Assembly (NCBI RefSeq): GCF_013131805.1
Contig: NZ_JABJRC010000007.1
Coordinates: forward strand, 310,001 to 374,000
Direction of reading: 5' to 3'
Source: Kribbella sandramycini
GTDB lineage: Bacteria > Actinomycetota > Actinomycetes > Propionibacteriales > Kribbellaceae
DNA length: 64,000 bases
Shown here: positions 43,142-52,202 of the stretch, piece by piece
Layout of the letters: the number at the start of each line of letters is the position of its first letter
Position numbering within the stretch: the first letter of the stretch is position 1
Notes under the pieces: generated by a model
The model's database searches: none
The model's input: the letters and a program-made list of their open reading frames with translations, nothing else
What the model was told of the DNA's origin: nothing
Program-made: the position numbers and the translations under genes

Positions 43142-43713
43142 CAGATCAACCGCGGCAAGGGAATCTCGAGCAGCACCACGAACACCCCGTAGAACGCCGC
43201 CACCGTCCCCACGCTCACCACGACCGACAGCCCCCAAGCCTCCTTACCCAGCACCCGCATCCAAGCCAGCAACAACACCACCGAAGGAATCTCGAACCCC
43301 ACCAACGGCAACAACACCGCAAACCCCACCAGCCCAACCACCACCCCCGCCACCCGCCGGCTCGCGCGGGTAAACCGCTCGGTATCAGCCGCCCCACGCC
43401 CACTGACCCCAAGCACCACAGCCAGCCCGGTGATCAACAAACTCACTGCAAACGGCCACAACCCCGGCCCAGGCGCCGTCAACCGCCCCACCCCAAGCCC
43501 CCAAGACCCAACCAGCCCCGCAACCCCAACCCCACCCGCAACAACCGCAGCCCCCACCTGATACCAAGCCCCACCCGGCACAGCCCCGTCGACAGCGCCG
43601 GTTGCCCCGGGCCCATGCTCCGGAGCCCCAGCCCGCCCGTCCGCCCCGCCGCTCCGCGGCCCGTCCGCTCCCCCGGCGGTCCCGCCCGGCGAGCCGTCCG
43701 TCTCCTCGCTCAC
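43141..43713 (-). CDS. tctB: Tripartite tricarboxylate transporter small membrane subunit TctB
   Basis: The 190-residue protein has a Gly/Ala-rich disordered N-terminus (1-45) and four helices, as in TctB. The GTG overlaps the tctC stop by four bases. The coding strand is unusually rich in GGG and GTG codons, unlike its neighbours, producing long G-runs in the mRNA (see 43516-43537). Confidence 0.88.
   Translation of the reverse strand: MSEETDGSPGGTAGGADGPRSGGADGRAGAPEHGPGATGAVDGAVPGGAWYQVGAAVVAGGVGVAGLVGSWGLGVGRLTAPGPGLWPFAVSLLITGLAVVLGVSGRGAADTERFTRASRRVAGVVVGLVGFAVLLPLVGFEIPSVVLLLAWMRVLGKEAWGLSVVVSVGTVAAFYGVFVVLLEIPLPRLI
43516..43537 (-). other. Predicted G-quadruplex in the tctB coding strand
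   Basis: On the minus strand four G-runs occur as GGG-T-GGGG-TT-GGGG-TTGC-GGGG, loops of 1, 2 and 4 bases, with more G-runs on both sides. Such a motif in the middle of a tripartite operon could slow ribosomes or polymerase and tune tctA against tctC. Confidence 0.5.
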
Positions 43714-44699
43714 TTGTTGGCGCCCAGGGTGAGTTTGTACTGGTCGATCTGGGCTTTGTACTTCGTGGCGTACTGGTCGAGGATCTTGTGGACTTCGCCG
43801 GGGGTGACCTCGATCGGGGTCAGGCAGTGGTTGTCGTTGAACTGCTGGTAGGCGTCGGTGGCGAAGGTCTTCTTGGCGGCGTCGGCGAGCTTGGTCTTGA
43901 CGGCGTCCGGCGTGCCCTTGGGCGCGGTCAGGAAGCGGTACTGGGAGACGACGACGTCGAAGCCCTGCTCCTTGGCCGTCGCCACGTCGGGGAGGAACTT
44001 GATCCGGGCGTCCGAGAAGACCGCGAGCGGCACGACCTTCTTCGCCTTGATCTGCGCGATGCTGTCGCCGACCTGGATGGTCGCGACGTCGATCTGACTG
44101 CCCAGCAACGCGGTCAGCGCCGGGGCGCCGCCGTCGAACGGGACGTCGGCGGCCGGGATCCCCGCCTGTTCGAAGGTGAGCGCCGACGCCAGCTGCGCGC
44201 CCGTCCCGACCCCGGTGGTGCCGTACTTGAGGCTCTTCCCGCCCTTGCGCAGATCCGCGATCGTCTTCGCCCCGGACGCCGCCGGCGCGAGCAGCACGAA
44301 ATCGTCCTGCGAGATCCCGCCGATCAGCTCGAAGTCGTCGATCGAGACCGCCTCGGCGCCCGACACCGCGAGCGGCGTGATCGTGAACAGCGACGCGTTC
44401 TGGACGGCGATCTGGTACCCGTCCGGCTTCGCGGCCGCCAGCTCCTTCGCGTTCAGCGCGCCGTTCGCCCCGGGTTTGTTCACCACCGGTACGGCGACGC
44501 CCAGCTCCCGGCCGATACCCTCGGCAAGGGCCCGGGTGATCAGGTCGGTGCTGCCGCCGGGCGCGTTGCCGACGCTCATCTGGATGTTGCCGGTCGGGTA
44601 CTCACCGGCGCCGCCAGTGGCGGTCGTCTTCACCCCACCGCAGCCGGTCAGCGAAACGACGGCGGCCGCGATCAGCACTGCGTGGCGGTTGAGCTTCAT
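43710..44699 (-). CDS. tctC: Tripartite tricarboxylate transporter binding lipoprotein TctC
   Basis: The 329-residue lipoprotein has lipobox LTGC (residues 17-20) and the TctC/BugT fold: GNAPGGSTDLITRALA, VVNKPGANGALNA and a KYGTTGVGTG segment that binds carboxylate. It captures the substrate outside the cell. The ATG lies six bases after TACGCT and 59 bases from an operator that is repeated before kdgD. It leads the tctCBA operon. Confidence 0.95.
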   Translation of the reverse strand: MKLNRHAVLIAAAVVSLTGCGGVKTTATGGAGEYPTGNIQMSVGNAPGGSTDLITRALAEGIGRELGVAVPVVNKPGANGALNAKELAAAKPDGYQIAVQNASLFTITPLAVSGAEAVSIDDFELIGGISQDDFVLLAPAASGAKTIADLRKGGKSLKYGTTGVGTGAQLASALTFEQAGIPAADVPFDGGAPALTALLGSQIDVATIQVGDSIAQIKAKKVVPLAVFSDARIKFLPDVATAKEQGFDVVVSQYRFLTAPKGTPDAVKTKLADAAKKTFATDAYQQFNDNHCLTPIEVTPGEVHKILDQYATKYKAQIDQYKLTLGANK

Positions 44700-44758
44700 T
44701 GCGTGAGCGTAGGAACGCTCGTCGATGCGTGTCCAAGGCTGTTTCGGCATCGAGTGAT
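44700..44758 (-). promoter_or_regulatory. Promoter-operator of tctCBA, near-copy of the kdgD promoter
   Basis: Reading toward tctC: an operator of 29 bases (44758-44730, starting ATCACTCGATG and ending CTTGGACA), then a -10 box TACGCT (44711-44706) six bases before the ATG. The -35 region is within TTGGACA. Twenty-two of 29 operator bases match the copy at 45644-45672, in the same distance to the start codon. An ATC-N4-GAT core fits a LysR-type dyad. Confidence 0.75.
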
Positions 44759-44772
44759 ACCTTTCGGGAATC

Positions 44773-45651
44773 ATGTTCTCGCTCGACCAGCTGAGCGCGT
44801 TCGTCGCCGTCGCCGAGGAGCTGCATTTCGGCCGCGCCGCCGAGCGGCTCAACATGACGCAGCCGCCGCTGAGCCGGCAGGTCCAGAAACTGGAGCGCGC
44901 CGTCGGCGTCCGGCTGCTCGAACGCGACAACCGCCGCGTCGTGCTGACCGAGGCCGGGCAGGCGTTCCTGACCGAGGCCCGCCGGATGCTCGCCCTGGTC
45001 GACACCGCCGGCGATCTCGCCCGCCGCGTCGACAGCGGCGCCGCCGGGACGCTCCGGCTCGGTTTCACCGCCGTCACCGCGATCCGCACCCTCGGCCCGT
45101 TCCTCCGGCAGATCTCCGACGAGCTCCCGGACGTCGACGTGATCCTGCACGAGCGGGTCACCCCGGCCCAGGTCGACGGCCTGCTGCACGGCGAGCTCGA
45201 CCTCGCGCTCGGCCGCCCGCCCTTCGACACGACGCTGCTGGACTCCCGGATCGTCGTCCGCGAGTCCCTGTGCGCCGTCCTGCCCGCCGACCACCGGCTC
45301 GCCGGGCTCTACCGCACGCTGACCGCGGCGGATTTCGCCGACGAGCAGGTGATCAGCTACGACCCGGCCCGCGCGGGCTACTTCCACGAGCTGACCGTCC
45401 GCTTCCTCGCGGGATCCCAGCACCGGATCACCCAGCGCGTGCAGCAGGTCCTGACCGTGGTGCTGCTGGTCGCGGCCGGTCGCGGGGTCGCGCTCGTCCC
45501 GGAGTCCGCGCTCGATCTCGGCGTACCGGGGGTGACGTACCGCGAGATCGCGCTCCCGGGCGAGCCGGTCGAGCTCCATGCGATCTGGCGGCGCGACTCG
45601 ACCAGCCCGGTGCTGCGCCGGGTCTTGGCGATGCTCTCAGAGCATCAATAG
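44773..45651 (+). CDS. LysR-family regulator of the glucarate genes
   Basis: The 292-residue regulator has the N-terminal winged helix-turn-helix (LHFGRAAERLNMTQPPLSRQ) and a periplasmic-binding-like sensor domain (about 90-292). It sits between the two promoters that share one operator and is divergent from tctC, so it very probably activates both by binding a pathway compound. Its own start lies 14 bases from the tctC operator, so autoregulation is likely. The kdgD operator begins inside its last codons. Confidence 0.94.
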   Translation: MFSLDQLSAFVAVAEELHFGRAAERLNMTQPPLSRQVQKLERAVGVRLLERDNRRVVLTEAGQAFLTEARRMLALVDTAGDLARRVDSGAAGTLRLGFTAVTAIRTLGPFLRQISDELPDVDVILHERVTPAQVDGLLHGELDLALGRPPFDTTLLDSRIVVRESLCAVLPADHRLAGLYRTLTAADFADEQVISYDPARAGYFHELTVRFLAGSQHRITQRVQQVLTVVLLVAAGRGVALVPESALDLGVPGVTYREIALPGEPVELHAIWRRDSTSPVLRRVLAMLSEHQ

Positions 45652-45702
45652 ATCCAAAAGCAGTCTTGGACAGGTATCCACCAGACTTCCTACGCTGACC
45701 AG
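45644..45702 (+). promoter_or_regulatory. Promoter-operator of kdgD-gudD, near-copy of the tctC promoter
   Basis: The 29-base operator (45644-45672, ATCAATAGATC through CTTGGACA) is followed by TACGCT (45691-45696) six bases before the GTG. Its distance to the start codon is exactly 59 bases, the same as at tctC, and the whole 59 bases align without gaps. It overlaps the 3' end of the LysR gene. Confidence 0.75.
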
Positions 45703-46608
45703 GTGACTCCCACCGAACTCGCCGCCCAGCTGAAGACCGGACTGCTCTCGTTCCCCGTCACGCCCTTCCATGACGACCTGACCTTCAACGAGGCCGCCTA
45801 CCGCGAGCACCTGTCCTGGCTCAGCCAGTACGACGTCGCCGGCCTGTTCGCCGCCGGCGGGACCGGCGAGGGCTTCTCGCTCACCCCGGCCGAGATCGAC
45901 ACCGTCGTCCGCGCCGCGGTCTCCGAGGTGGCCGGCAAGGTGCCGGTGATCGCGCCCGCCACCGGCGGGACGGCCGCCGCGATCGAGCAGGCGCGCGCCG
46001 CCGAGGCCGCGGGCGCCGACGGGCTGTTGCTGCTGCCGCCGTACCTGACCGAGGCCGGTCAGCGCGGTCTGGTCGAGCACGTCTCGGCCGTCTGCCGCAG
46101 TACGTCGCTCGGGATCGCCGTGTACAGCCGGGCCAATGCCGTCCTGACCGACGTCGCGGTCGCAGAGCTTGCCGACCGCAACGAAAACCTGGTCTGCCTG
46201 AAGGACGGCGTCGGCAACATCGAGCAGATGACGCGGACGTACGCCCGCGTCGGCGACCGGCTCACCTACATCGGCGGTCTGCCGACCGCCGAGACCTTCG
46301 CACTGCCGCTACTCCAGCTCGGCGTCAGCACGTACTCGTCGGCGATCTTCAACTTCGTCCCCGAGTTCGCCCTCGGCTTCTACGCCGACGTCCTGGCCCA
46401 GGACCGCGACGCCGTCTACCGCAAGCTGAACGACTTCGTCATCCCGTACCTCGACATCCGCGACCGCGCCAAGGGGTACGCCGTCTCGATCGTGAAGGCC
46501 GGCGTCCGCGCGATCGGCCGCGACGCCGGGCCGGTCCGCCCACCCCTGCAAGACCTCACCGATGACGAGTTCGCCCAGCTCACCGAGCTGATCGGGCGCG
46601 CCAAATGA
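45703..46608 (+). CDS. kdgD: 5-Dehydro-4-deoxyglucarate dehydratase
   Basis: The 301-residue class I aldolase-fold enzyme converts 5-dehydro-4-deoxy-D-glucarate to 2,5-dioxopentanoate, CO2 and water. It belongs to the DHDPS family with GGTGEGFSL and Schiff-base Lys167 in NLVCLKDG; the LLSFPVTPF start and [15 protein letters not shown] block are typical of KdgD. It overlaps gudD by four bases (ATGA). It carries the second step of D-glucarate breakdown. Confidence 0.94.
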   Translation: MTPTELAAQLKTGLLSFPVTPFHDDLTFNEAAYREHLSWLSQYDVAGLFAAGGTGEGFSLTPAEIDTVVRAAVSEVAGKVPVIAPATGGTAAAIEQARAAEAAGADGLLLLPPYLTEAGQRGLVEHVSAVCRSTSLGIAVYSRANAVLTDVAVAELADRNENLVCLKDGVGNIEQMTRTYARVGDRLTYIGGLPTAETFALPLLQLGVSTYSSAIFNFVPEFALGFYADVLAQDRDAVYRKLNDFVIPYLDIRDRAKGYAVSIVKAGVRAIGRDAGPVRPPLQDLTDDEFAQLTELIGRAK

Positions 46609-47927
46609 CGCCGAAGATTGCCTCGGTCGAGGTCGTTCCGGTCGCGGGCCACGACAGCATGCTGCTCAACCTGAGCGGTGCGCACGGCCCGTTCTTCACC
46701 CGCAACATCGTCATCGTCACCGACAGCTCGGGGAACACCGGGCTCGGCGAGGTCCCCGGCGGCGCGAAGATCGCGGCCACGATCACGGCGGCCGCGGAGC
46801 TGCTGGCCGGCCAGGAAATCGCGCGCTACCGCCAACTGCTCCGCACGGTCTCGACGACCTTCGCCCACCAGGACGCCGGTGGCCGCGGCCTGCAGACCTT
46901 CGACCTCCGGACGACGGTGCACGCCGTCACCGGGCTCGAATCCGCGCTCCTCGACCTCTTCGGCCAGCACCTCGGCGTACCGGTCGCCGAGCTGCTCGGC
47001 GACGGGCAGCAACGCGATCACGTGCCGGTCCTCGGTTACCTGTTCTACGTCGGCGACCCCGCGCAGACCGATCTCCCGTACCTCGTCGACGACGCCGGCT
47101 CCGACCGCTGGTCGCAGCTCCGCCGCCAACCGGCGCTGACCCCGGAGGCCGTCGTCGCCCTGGCCGAGGCTGCCCAGGAGCGTTACGGATTCGCCGACTT
47201 CAAACTCAAGGGCGGCGTCTTCGCGGGCGCGCGCGAGATCGAGGCGGTCCGCGCCCTGGCCGCGCGCTTCCCACAGGCCCGGATCACCGTCGACCCGAAC
47301 GGCGCCTGGTCGCTCCACGAGGCCATTGCCTTGTGCAACGGCCTGGACGACGTCCTCGCGTACGTCGAGGATCCGTGCGGCGCCGAACCCGGCTTCTCCG
47401 GCCGCGAGACGATGGCCGAGTTCCGCCGCGCCACCGGGTTGCGGACGGCAACGAACATGATCGCCACCGACTGGCGTGAGCTCGCACATGCGATCCGCGC
47501 CCAAGCCGTCGACATCCCACTCGCCGACCCGCACTTCTGGACCATGGCCGGCTCCGTCCGTGTCGCCCAGCTCTGCGCCGACTTCGGCCTCACCTGGGGC
47601 TCGCACTCCAACAACCACTTCGACATCTCGCTGGCCATGTTCACCCACACCGGCGCCGCCGCACCCGACCCCATCACCGCCCTCGACACCCACTGGATCT
47701 GGCAGGACGGCCAAGCCCTCACCACCGACCCCCTCCAGATCGCCAACGGCCGCATCGCCGTCCCCACCACCCCCGGCCTCGGCATCACCCTGAACCGCGA
47801 AGCACTGGCCGCGGCCCACGAGCGCTATCTCGAATTCGGACTCGGTGCCCGCGACGACGCAGTCGCCATGCAGTATGTGATCAAGGACTGGAGTTTCGAT
47901 CCGAAGCGCCCCTGTCTGGTGCGCTGA
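46605..47927 (+). CDS. gudD: Glucarate dehydratase
   Basis: The 440-residue enolase-superfamily enzyme dehydrates D-glucarate (and often L-idarate) to 5-dehydro-4-deoxyglucarate. Key blocks are present: KxK in FADFKLKGG, metal ligands in [15 protein letters not shown] and the next strand, and the [11 protein letters not shown] histidine loop. It is the second gene of the kdgD-gudD operon, taken up substrate coming through TctCBA. A 2,5-dioxopentanoate dehydrogenase would finish the route but is not in this window. Confidence 0.96.
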   Translation: MTPKIASVEVVPVAGHDSMLLNLSGAHGPFFTRNIVIVTDSSGNTGLGEVPGGAKIAATITAAAELLAGQEIARYRQLLRTVSTTFAHQDAGGRGLQTFDLRTTVHAVTGLESALLDLFGQHLGVPVAELLGDGQQRDHVPVLGYLFYVGDPAQTDLPYLVDDAGSDRWSQLRRQPALTPEAVVALAEAAQERYGFADFKLKGGVFAGAREIEAVRALAARFPQARITVDPNGAWSLHEAIALCNGLDDVLAYVEDPCGAEPGFSGRETMAEFRRATGLRTATNMIATDWRELAHAIRAQAVDIPLADPHFWTMAGSVRVAQLCADFGLTWGSHSNNHFDISLAMFTHTGAAAPDPITALDTHWIWQDGQALTTDPLQIANGRIAVPTTPGLGITLNREALAAAHERYLEFGLGARDDAVAMQYVIKDWSFDPKRPCLVR

Positions 47928-47957
47928 TGTTCATCCGTCGTTGATCGAGGAGCTTGC

Positions 47958-49025
47958 ATGCGTTGGCAGAAGCCGCTCGCCACTGCTGTCGTTCTCACCA
48001 CTCTGACCACCACTCTCACCGCAACCGCCACCCCGCCGCCGGTCGGCGGCGCGTGCTCACCCCACGCCCGGTTCCTCGGGTTCAGTGACGCGCTGAACAA
48101 GACGACGTACGACGGCCAGCCGGTCGCCGGGTTGTCGGCGCTGAACGTCACCGGCCCGCACACCGCGACCGCGCTGGTCGACAACGTGCTCAGCACCCCG
48201 GCCCGCGTCTTCCAGCTGAAGGTCAGCAGCAAGCCGGCCGTGAGCGTGACCGGCATGACGATCCTGACCCGGCCGGACGGTACGCCGTACAACGGGCAGG
48301 ACTTCGACGGCGAAGGGCTCGTGGTCGAGCGCGGCGACCGGACGATCCTGGCAACGTCCGAGCGGGAGCCGTCGATCCGGCGCTTCCGGCTCTCGGACGG
48401 CAAGGAGATCGCATCGCTGCCGGTCCCGGCGCGTTTCCAGGTTGCCCCGGCCGGCGAGGCCGCGTCGAACGGGACGTTCGAGTCGCTCACCGTAAGCCGG
48501 GACGGCCGATCGCTGTTCGCGGGGATGGAGGCGCCGCTCGCGCCGGACGGCGCTGATGCGAACCGGATCATCCGCTACACCGGCCGCTCGGGTCACGACT
48601 ACCGGCCGGCCGCGCAGTACGCCTACAAGACCGACGCCGGTCTGTCGCTGGTCGAGCTGGCCTGGGTGAACCCGCAGCAGCTGGTCTCGATGGAGCGGAC
48701 GTTCGTCGCGGGTGTCGGCAACACGATCCGCGTGTTCAGCGTCTCGCTGCGGCACGCGACCGACGTCACGACTCGCGCTTCGCTGGCCGATGCGCCGGCG
48801 AAGGTGTTCCTGCAGAAGAAGCTCTTGTTCGACCTGGTGAACTGCCCGCCGTCCGGTGCCGTCGCCAACCAACCGCAGCCGAACCCGTTGCTGGACAACG
48901 TGGAAGCGCTCGCGCTGGGCGGCCACCTGCCGGGCGGACGGCGACAGCTGTACCTGCTGTCCGACGACAACATCAACCCGGCGCAGACGACCCGGTTCTA
49001 CTCGCTGGCCGTCGATCTGTACTGA
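47958..49025 (+). CDS. Secreted esterase-like phytase-family protein
   Basis: The 355-residue protein has a Thr/Ala-rich signal peptide (cut near residue 25) and the beta-propeller-like fold of the esterase-like activity of phytase family: FLGFSDALNKTTY opening, DGEGLVVE, ESLTVSRDGRSLFAG and LSDDNINP near the end. GAGGAGC precedes the ATG. Two cysteines (positions near 33 and 296) could form a bond. The enzyme activity of this family is uncertain. It lies 30 bases after gudD but has its own ribosome site and no clear pathway link. Confidence 0.85.
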   Translation: MRWQKPLATAVVLTTLTTTLTATATPPPVGGACSPHARFLGFSDALNKTTYDGQPVAGLSALNVTGPHTATALVDNVLSTPARVFQLKVSSKPAVSVTGMTILTRPDGTPYNGQDFDGEGLVVERGDRTILATSEREPSIRRFRLSDGKEIASLPVPARFQVAPAGEAASNGTFESLTVSRDGRSLFAGMEAPLAPDGADANRIIRYTGRSGHDYRPAAQYAYKTDAGLSLVELAWVNPQQLVSMERTFVAGVGNTIRVFSVSLRHATDVTTRASLADAPAKVFLQKKLLFDLVNCPPSGAVANQPQPNPLLDNVEALALGGHLPGGRRQLYLLSDDNINPAQTTRFYSLAVDLY

Positions 49026-49068
49026 GGTCGCCATGGCGTAACCGCCACGATCACGTGACAATGTGTGA

Positions 49069-49965
49069 ATGCGCGTGATCGTGGTGGGTGCGGGCGTTGT
49101 CGGGTTGAGTTGCGCGGTGCGGCTGGCCGAGAGCGGGTACGAGGTCGCGGTGTTCGCGCGGGATCTGCCGTTGGAGACGACGTCGGCGGTGGCCGGGGCG
49201 ATCTGGTCGCCATACCTGGCCGGGCCGGTCGAGCGGGTGGCCGGCTGGGCGCGGGCGTCGTACGACGAGTTCGTGAAGCTGGCCGAGCAGGAGTCGTCGG
49301 TGCAGCTACGGCACGGGCGGGAGGTCTACGTCGAGCGGACGCCGGAGCCGGCCTGGGCGGATGTGCTGCCGGATCTGACGCGCGTGGCGTCGCCGCCGGT
49401 TGGCTACGCGGACGGGCTGGCGTTCACCGCGCCGGTCGTCGAGATGCCGCTGTATCTGCCGGCGTTGGTGAAACGGCTGGAGGCCGCGGGCGGGACGCTG
49501 ACGCGGGCCGCGCTGTCCGGCCTGCCGAGTACGGCCGATCTGGTGGTGAACTGCGCCGGTCTGGGCGCGCGGCTGACGGCCTCGGATTCGACGGTCACGC
49601 CGGTGCGCGGGCAGGTGCTGAGTGTGGCGCAATGCGGGCTGACCGAGTGGCTGATCGCGGGTGACACCGTGGTGGTGCCCCGGTCGAACGACGTGATCGT
49701 CGGTGGGACGAGCGAGGCCGGCGACTGGACACTGGCTCCGGATCCCGCCAGCAGCAAGGCGATTCTGGAGCGGGCCGCGACGTTCGTGCCACAGTTGCGG
49801 GCGGCAACGGTATTGCGGGAGCGAGTCGGTCTGCGGCCGGTCCGCCCGGAGGTTCGGTGTGAGCTGGTTGCCGATGTGATCCACTGCTACGGCCATGGCG
49901 GCGCGGGCGTCACGCTCTCGTGGGGCTGTGCCGACGAAGTGCTTGCGCTGGCCAATGGGCGCTGA
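49069..49965 (+). CDS. D-amino-acid oxidase
   Basis: The 298-residue FAD enzyme has the dinucleotide motif GAGVVG (residues 7-12), the ETTSAVAGAIWSPY flavin loop, an arginine in VGLRPVRPEVRCE that binds the substrate carboxylate, and the family signature IHCYGHGGAGVTLSWGCA. The normal signature has HNYGHGG; here Asn is Cys. It is slightly short for the family. It oxidises D-amino acids to keto acids, ammonia and H2O2. The next gene starts within its last 11 bases. Confidence 0.9.
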   Translation: MRVIVVGAGVVGLSCAVRLAESGYEVAVFARDLPLETTSAVAGAIWSPYLAGPVERVAGWARASYDEFVKLAEQESSVQLRHGREVYVERTPEPAWADVLPDLTRVASPPVGYADGLAFTAPVVEMPLYLPALVKRLEAAGGTLTRAALSGLPSTADLVVNCAGLGARLTASDSTVTPVRGQVLSVAQCGLTEWLIAGDTVVVPRSNDVIVGGTSEAGDWTLAPDPASSKAILERAATFVPQLRAATVLRERVGLRPVRPEVRCELVADVIHCYGHGGAGVTLSWGCADEVLALANGR

Positions 49966-50842
49966 GCGTCCGATCATCCTCGACGGCGGCCTGTCGAACG
50001 CCCTGGAGGATCGCGGCCACGACCTGTCCGACGCGCTCTGGTCGGCTCGGCTGCTGCGGGATGCGCCGGCGGAGATCGCCGCCGTCCATCGCACCTACTT
50101 CGCAGCCGGCGCGATGGTGGCGACCACCGCGAGCTACCAGGCGAGTGTGCGTGGGTTCGCGCAGGCCGGCGTCCCGGAGCGGGAGGCGGAGCGGTTGATC
50201 AGTTCCAGTGTGCGCATCGCACGCGACGTCCGGGACGAGTTCGGCGACGGCCGGCTGGTCGCCGCGTCGGTCGGTCCGTACGGCGCGTTCCTCGCGGACG
50301 GCTCGGAGTACCGCGGCCGGTACGGCGTCCCGGCGTCCACCTTGCGCGACTTCCACGGCCCACGCCTCGAACTGCTCATCGACGCCGCTCCCGATCTGCT
50401 CGCGATCGAGACCGTCCCGGACGTCGACGAGGCCGAAGTCCTCGTCGAGCTCCTGCGCGAGCTCGACTTCCCGGCCTGGTTCGCGTACTCCGCCGCCGAC
50501 GGCAAGACCCGCGCCGGCCAGCCCCTCGCCGACGCCTTCGCCGTCACGGCGATCCCCCAAGTAGTTGCTGTTGGCATCAACTGCTGCGATCCGGACGACG
50601 TCCGGACCGCCGTCGCCACCGCCGTCGCGGTCACCTGGCGCCCCGCCGTCGCCTACCCCAACAGTGGCGCGGTCTGGAACGCGGAGGCCCGCGCCTGGGC
50701 CGGCGAGCCCGCCGACTTCGCCACCCTCGCCCCGGCCTGGGTCGCCTCCGGCGCGGCGTACGTCGGCGGCTGCTGCCAGGTCGGGCCGGCTCAGATCAGC
50801 GAGTTGGCGAAAGCCTTAGACGCCCAGCACCTGGCAAAGTAG
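49955..50842 (+). CDS. mmuM: Homocysteine S-methyltransferase
   Basis: The 295-residue zinc enzyme methylates homocysteine to methionine using S-methylmethionine or SAM. It has ILDGGLSN at the start, zinc-ligand cysteines in GINCC and GGCC near the end, and the TTASYQ block. The ATG at 49955 overlaps the oxidase stop. Its 3' end overlaps the convergent MocR gene by 27 bases. Confidence 0.92.
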   Translation: MGAERPIILDGGLSNALEDRGHDLSDALWSARLLRDAPAEIAAVHRTYFAAGAMVATTASYQASVRGFAQAGVPEREAERLISSSVRIARDVRDEFGDGRLVAASVGPYGAFLADGSEYRGRYGVPASTLRDFHGPRLELLIDAAPDLLAIETVPDVDEAEVLVELLRELDFPAWFAYSAADGKTRAGQPLADAFAVTAIPQVVAVGINCCDPDDVRTAVATAVAVTWRPAVAYPNSGAVWNAEARAWAGEPADFATLAPAWVASGAAYVGGCCQVGPAQISELAKALDAQHLAK

Positions 50843-52195
50843 GTCGAGGGCGCCCGGGTAGGCGTGATCGGGTGGGGTGCCGTAGCCGACGATGACGGCT
50901 TGGCGGGTGGTGGGCGCCGGAGCGTGGTGGTAGGTGGACATCGAGGCCAGGCCGAGGCCCTGGCGGGCGGCGCGGGCGACGATGTCGTCGGCGTCGGCGG
51001 GGACGTCGAGGAGGACGTGCATACCCGCGGCGATCCCGGCGACCTCGACCTTGGGGGCGCGGACGGCGAGCAGTTCGACCAGGCGGTCGCGGCGCCGCCG
51101 GTAGTGCAGGCGGGAGCGGCGGACGTGCCGGTCGTAGTGGCCGGAGGCAATGAATTCGGCCAGGACGAGTTGTTCGAGGGTGGCGGTCTGGTAATCGCTG
51201 ACGCGTTTGGCGGCGACGACCGGCTCCAGCAGATGCTGTGGGAGGACCATCCAGGCCAGGCGGACGCCGGGGGCGAGGCTCTTGCTGGCGGTGCCGGTGT
51301 AGACGACGCGCTCGGGGTCGAGCGCCTGCAAGGCGCCGACGGCCTGCCGGTCGTAGCGGAACTCGCCGTCGTAGTCGTCCTCGATCAGCACCGCTCCGGT
51401 CTCGGCAGCCCACTCGACCGCCGCGGCCCGGCGCTCCGGCGCCAGTGGGACGCCGGTCGGCATCTGGTGCGCCGGGGTCAGCAGAACGGCCTGCCCGGCC
51501 AGATGCGCCACGTCGGCGCCGTCCGCATCGAGCGGGATCGGAACCGGCTGCAGACCGCGGGCGCGGATCACGTCGCGGTGCAGCGCGTAGCCGAACTCCT
51601 CGGTACCGATCGTCGTTCCGCCGAGGTTCTTGACGGTCTCGCACAGCAGGCTGAGGGCCTGGACGTAGCCGGAGCAGATCAGGATCCGCTCCGGGTCGGC
51701 GCGGACGCCGCGGGCCCGGGCCAGGTAGTCGGCGAGCGTCCGGCGCAGCTCGATCCGGCCGCGGGGGTCGCCGAGCGCGAAGGCCTCGTTGGGCGCCGCC
51801 GTCCAGGACTTGCGCGCCGCGGCCAGCCACTCGCCACGCGGGAACGTCGACACGTCAGGTGAGCCCGGCCGCAGGTCGTACCGGTACGTCGTCTCCGACG
51901 GCAGCGCGGTGGCGGGTTTCGGGGCGATCGTCGCGCGGCTCGCGACCACAGTCCCGGAGCCTTGGCGGGCGGTCAGCCAGCCTTCGGCGACGAGCTGCCC
52001 ATAGGCGTCGGCGACCGTGTTCCGCGCGATGCCCAGGTCCTTGGCGAGTGATCGGGACGACGGCAACCGGGTGCCCGCGGGCAGCCGGCCGCTCCGGATC
52101 GACGCGTGCAGCGCGCTGACCAGGTCGCTCCGGCCACGGGACGCAGCCAGGTCGAGATGCAGGTCCGCACCGGAATTGGCCCCTGATTCCTCCAT
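50816..52195 (-). CDS. MocR/PdxR-type regulator with aminotransferase domain
   Basis: In 459 residues, an N-terminal GntR winged helix (LPAGTRLPSSRSLAKDLGIARNTV) is joined to a class I aminotransferase-like domain (about 105-455) with the PLP lysine near residue 305 in TASKSLAPG and the VLIEDDYDGEFRYD aspartate. Such regulators sense PLP or amino compounds and often activate a divergent gene. The divergent gene here encodes a carboxymuconolactone decarboxylase-family protein. A TATGGT box lies eight bases before the ATG. Confidence 0.93.
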   Translation of the reverse strand: MEESGANSGADLHLDLAASRGRSDLVSALHASIRSGRLPAGTRLPSSRSLAKDLGIARNTVADAYGQLVAEGWLTARQGSGTVVASRATIAPKPATALPSETTYRYDLRPGSPDVSTFPRGEWLAAARKSWTAAPNEAFALGDPRGRIELRRTLADYLARARGVRADPERILICSGYVQALSLLCETVKNLGGTTIGTEEFGYALHRDVIRARGLQPVPIPLDADGADVAHLAGQAVLLTPAHQMPTGVPLAPERRAAAVEWAAETGAVLIEDDYDGEFRYDRQAVGALQALDPERVVYTGTASKSLAPGVRLAWMVLPQHLLEPVVAAKRVSDYQTATLEQLVLAEFIASGHYDRHVRRSRLHYRRRRDRLVELLAVRAPKVEVAGIAAGMHVLLDVPADADDIVARAARQGLGLASMSTYHHAPAPTTRQAVIVGYGTPPDHAYPGALDLLCQVLGV

Positions 52196-52202
52196 GGAAG
52201 TG

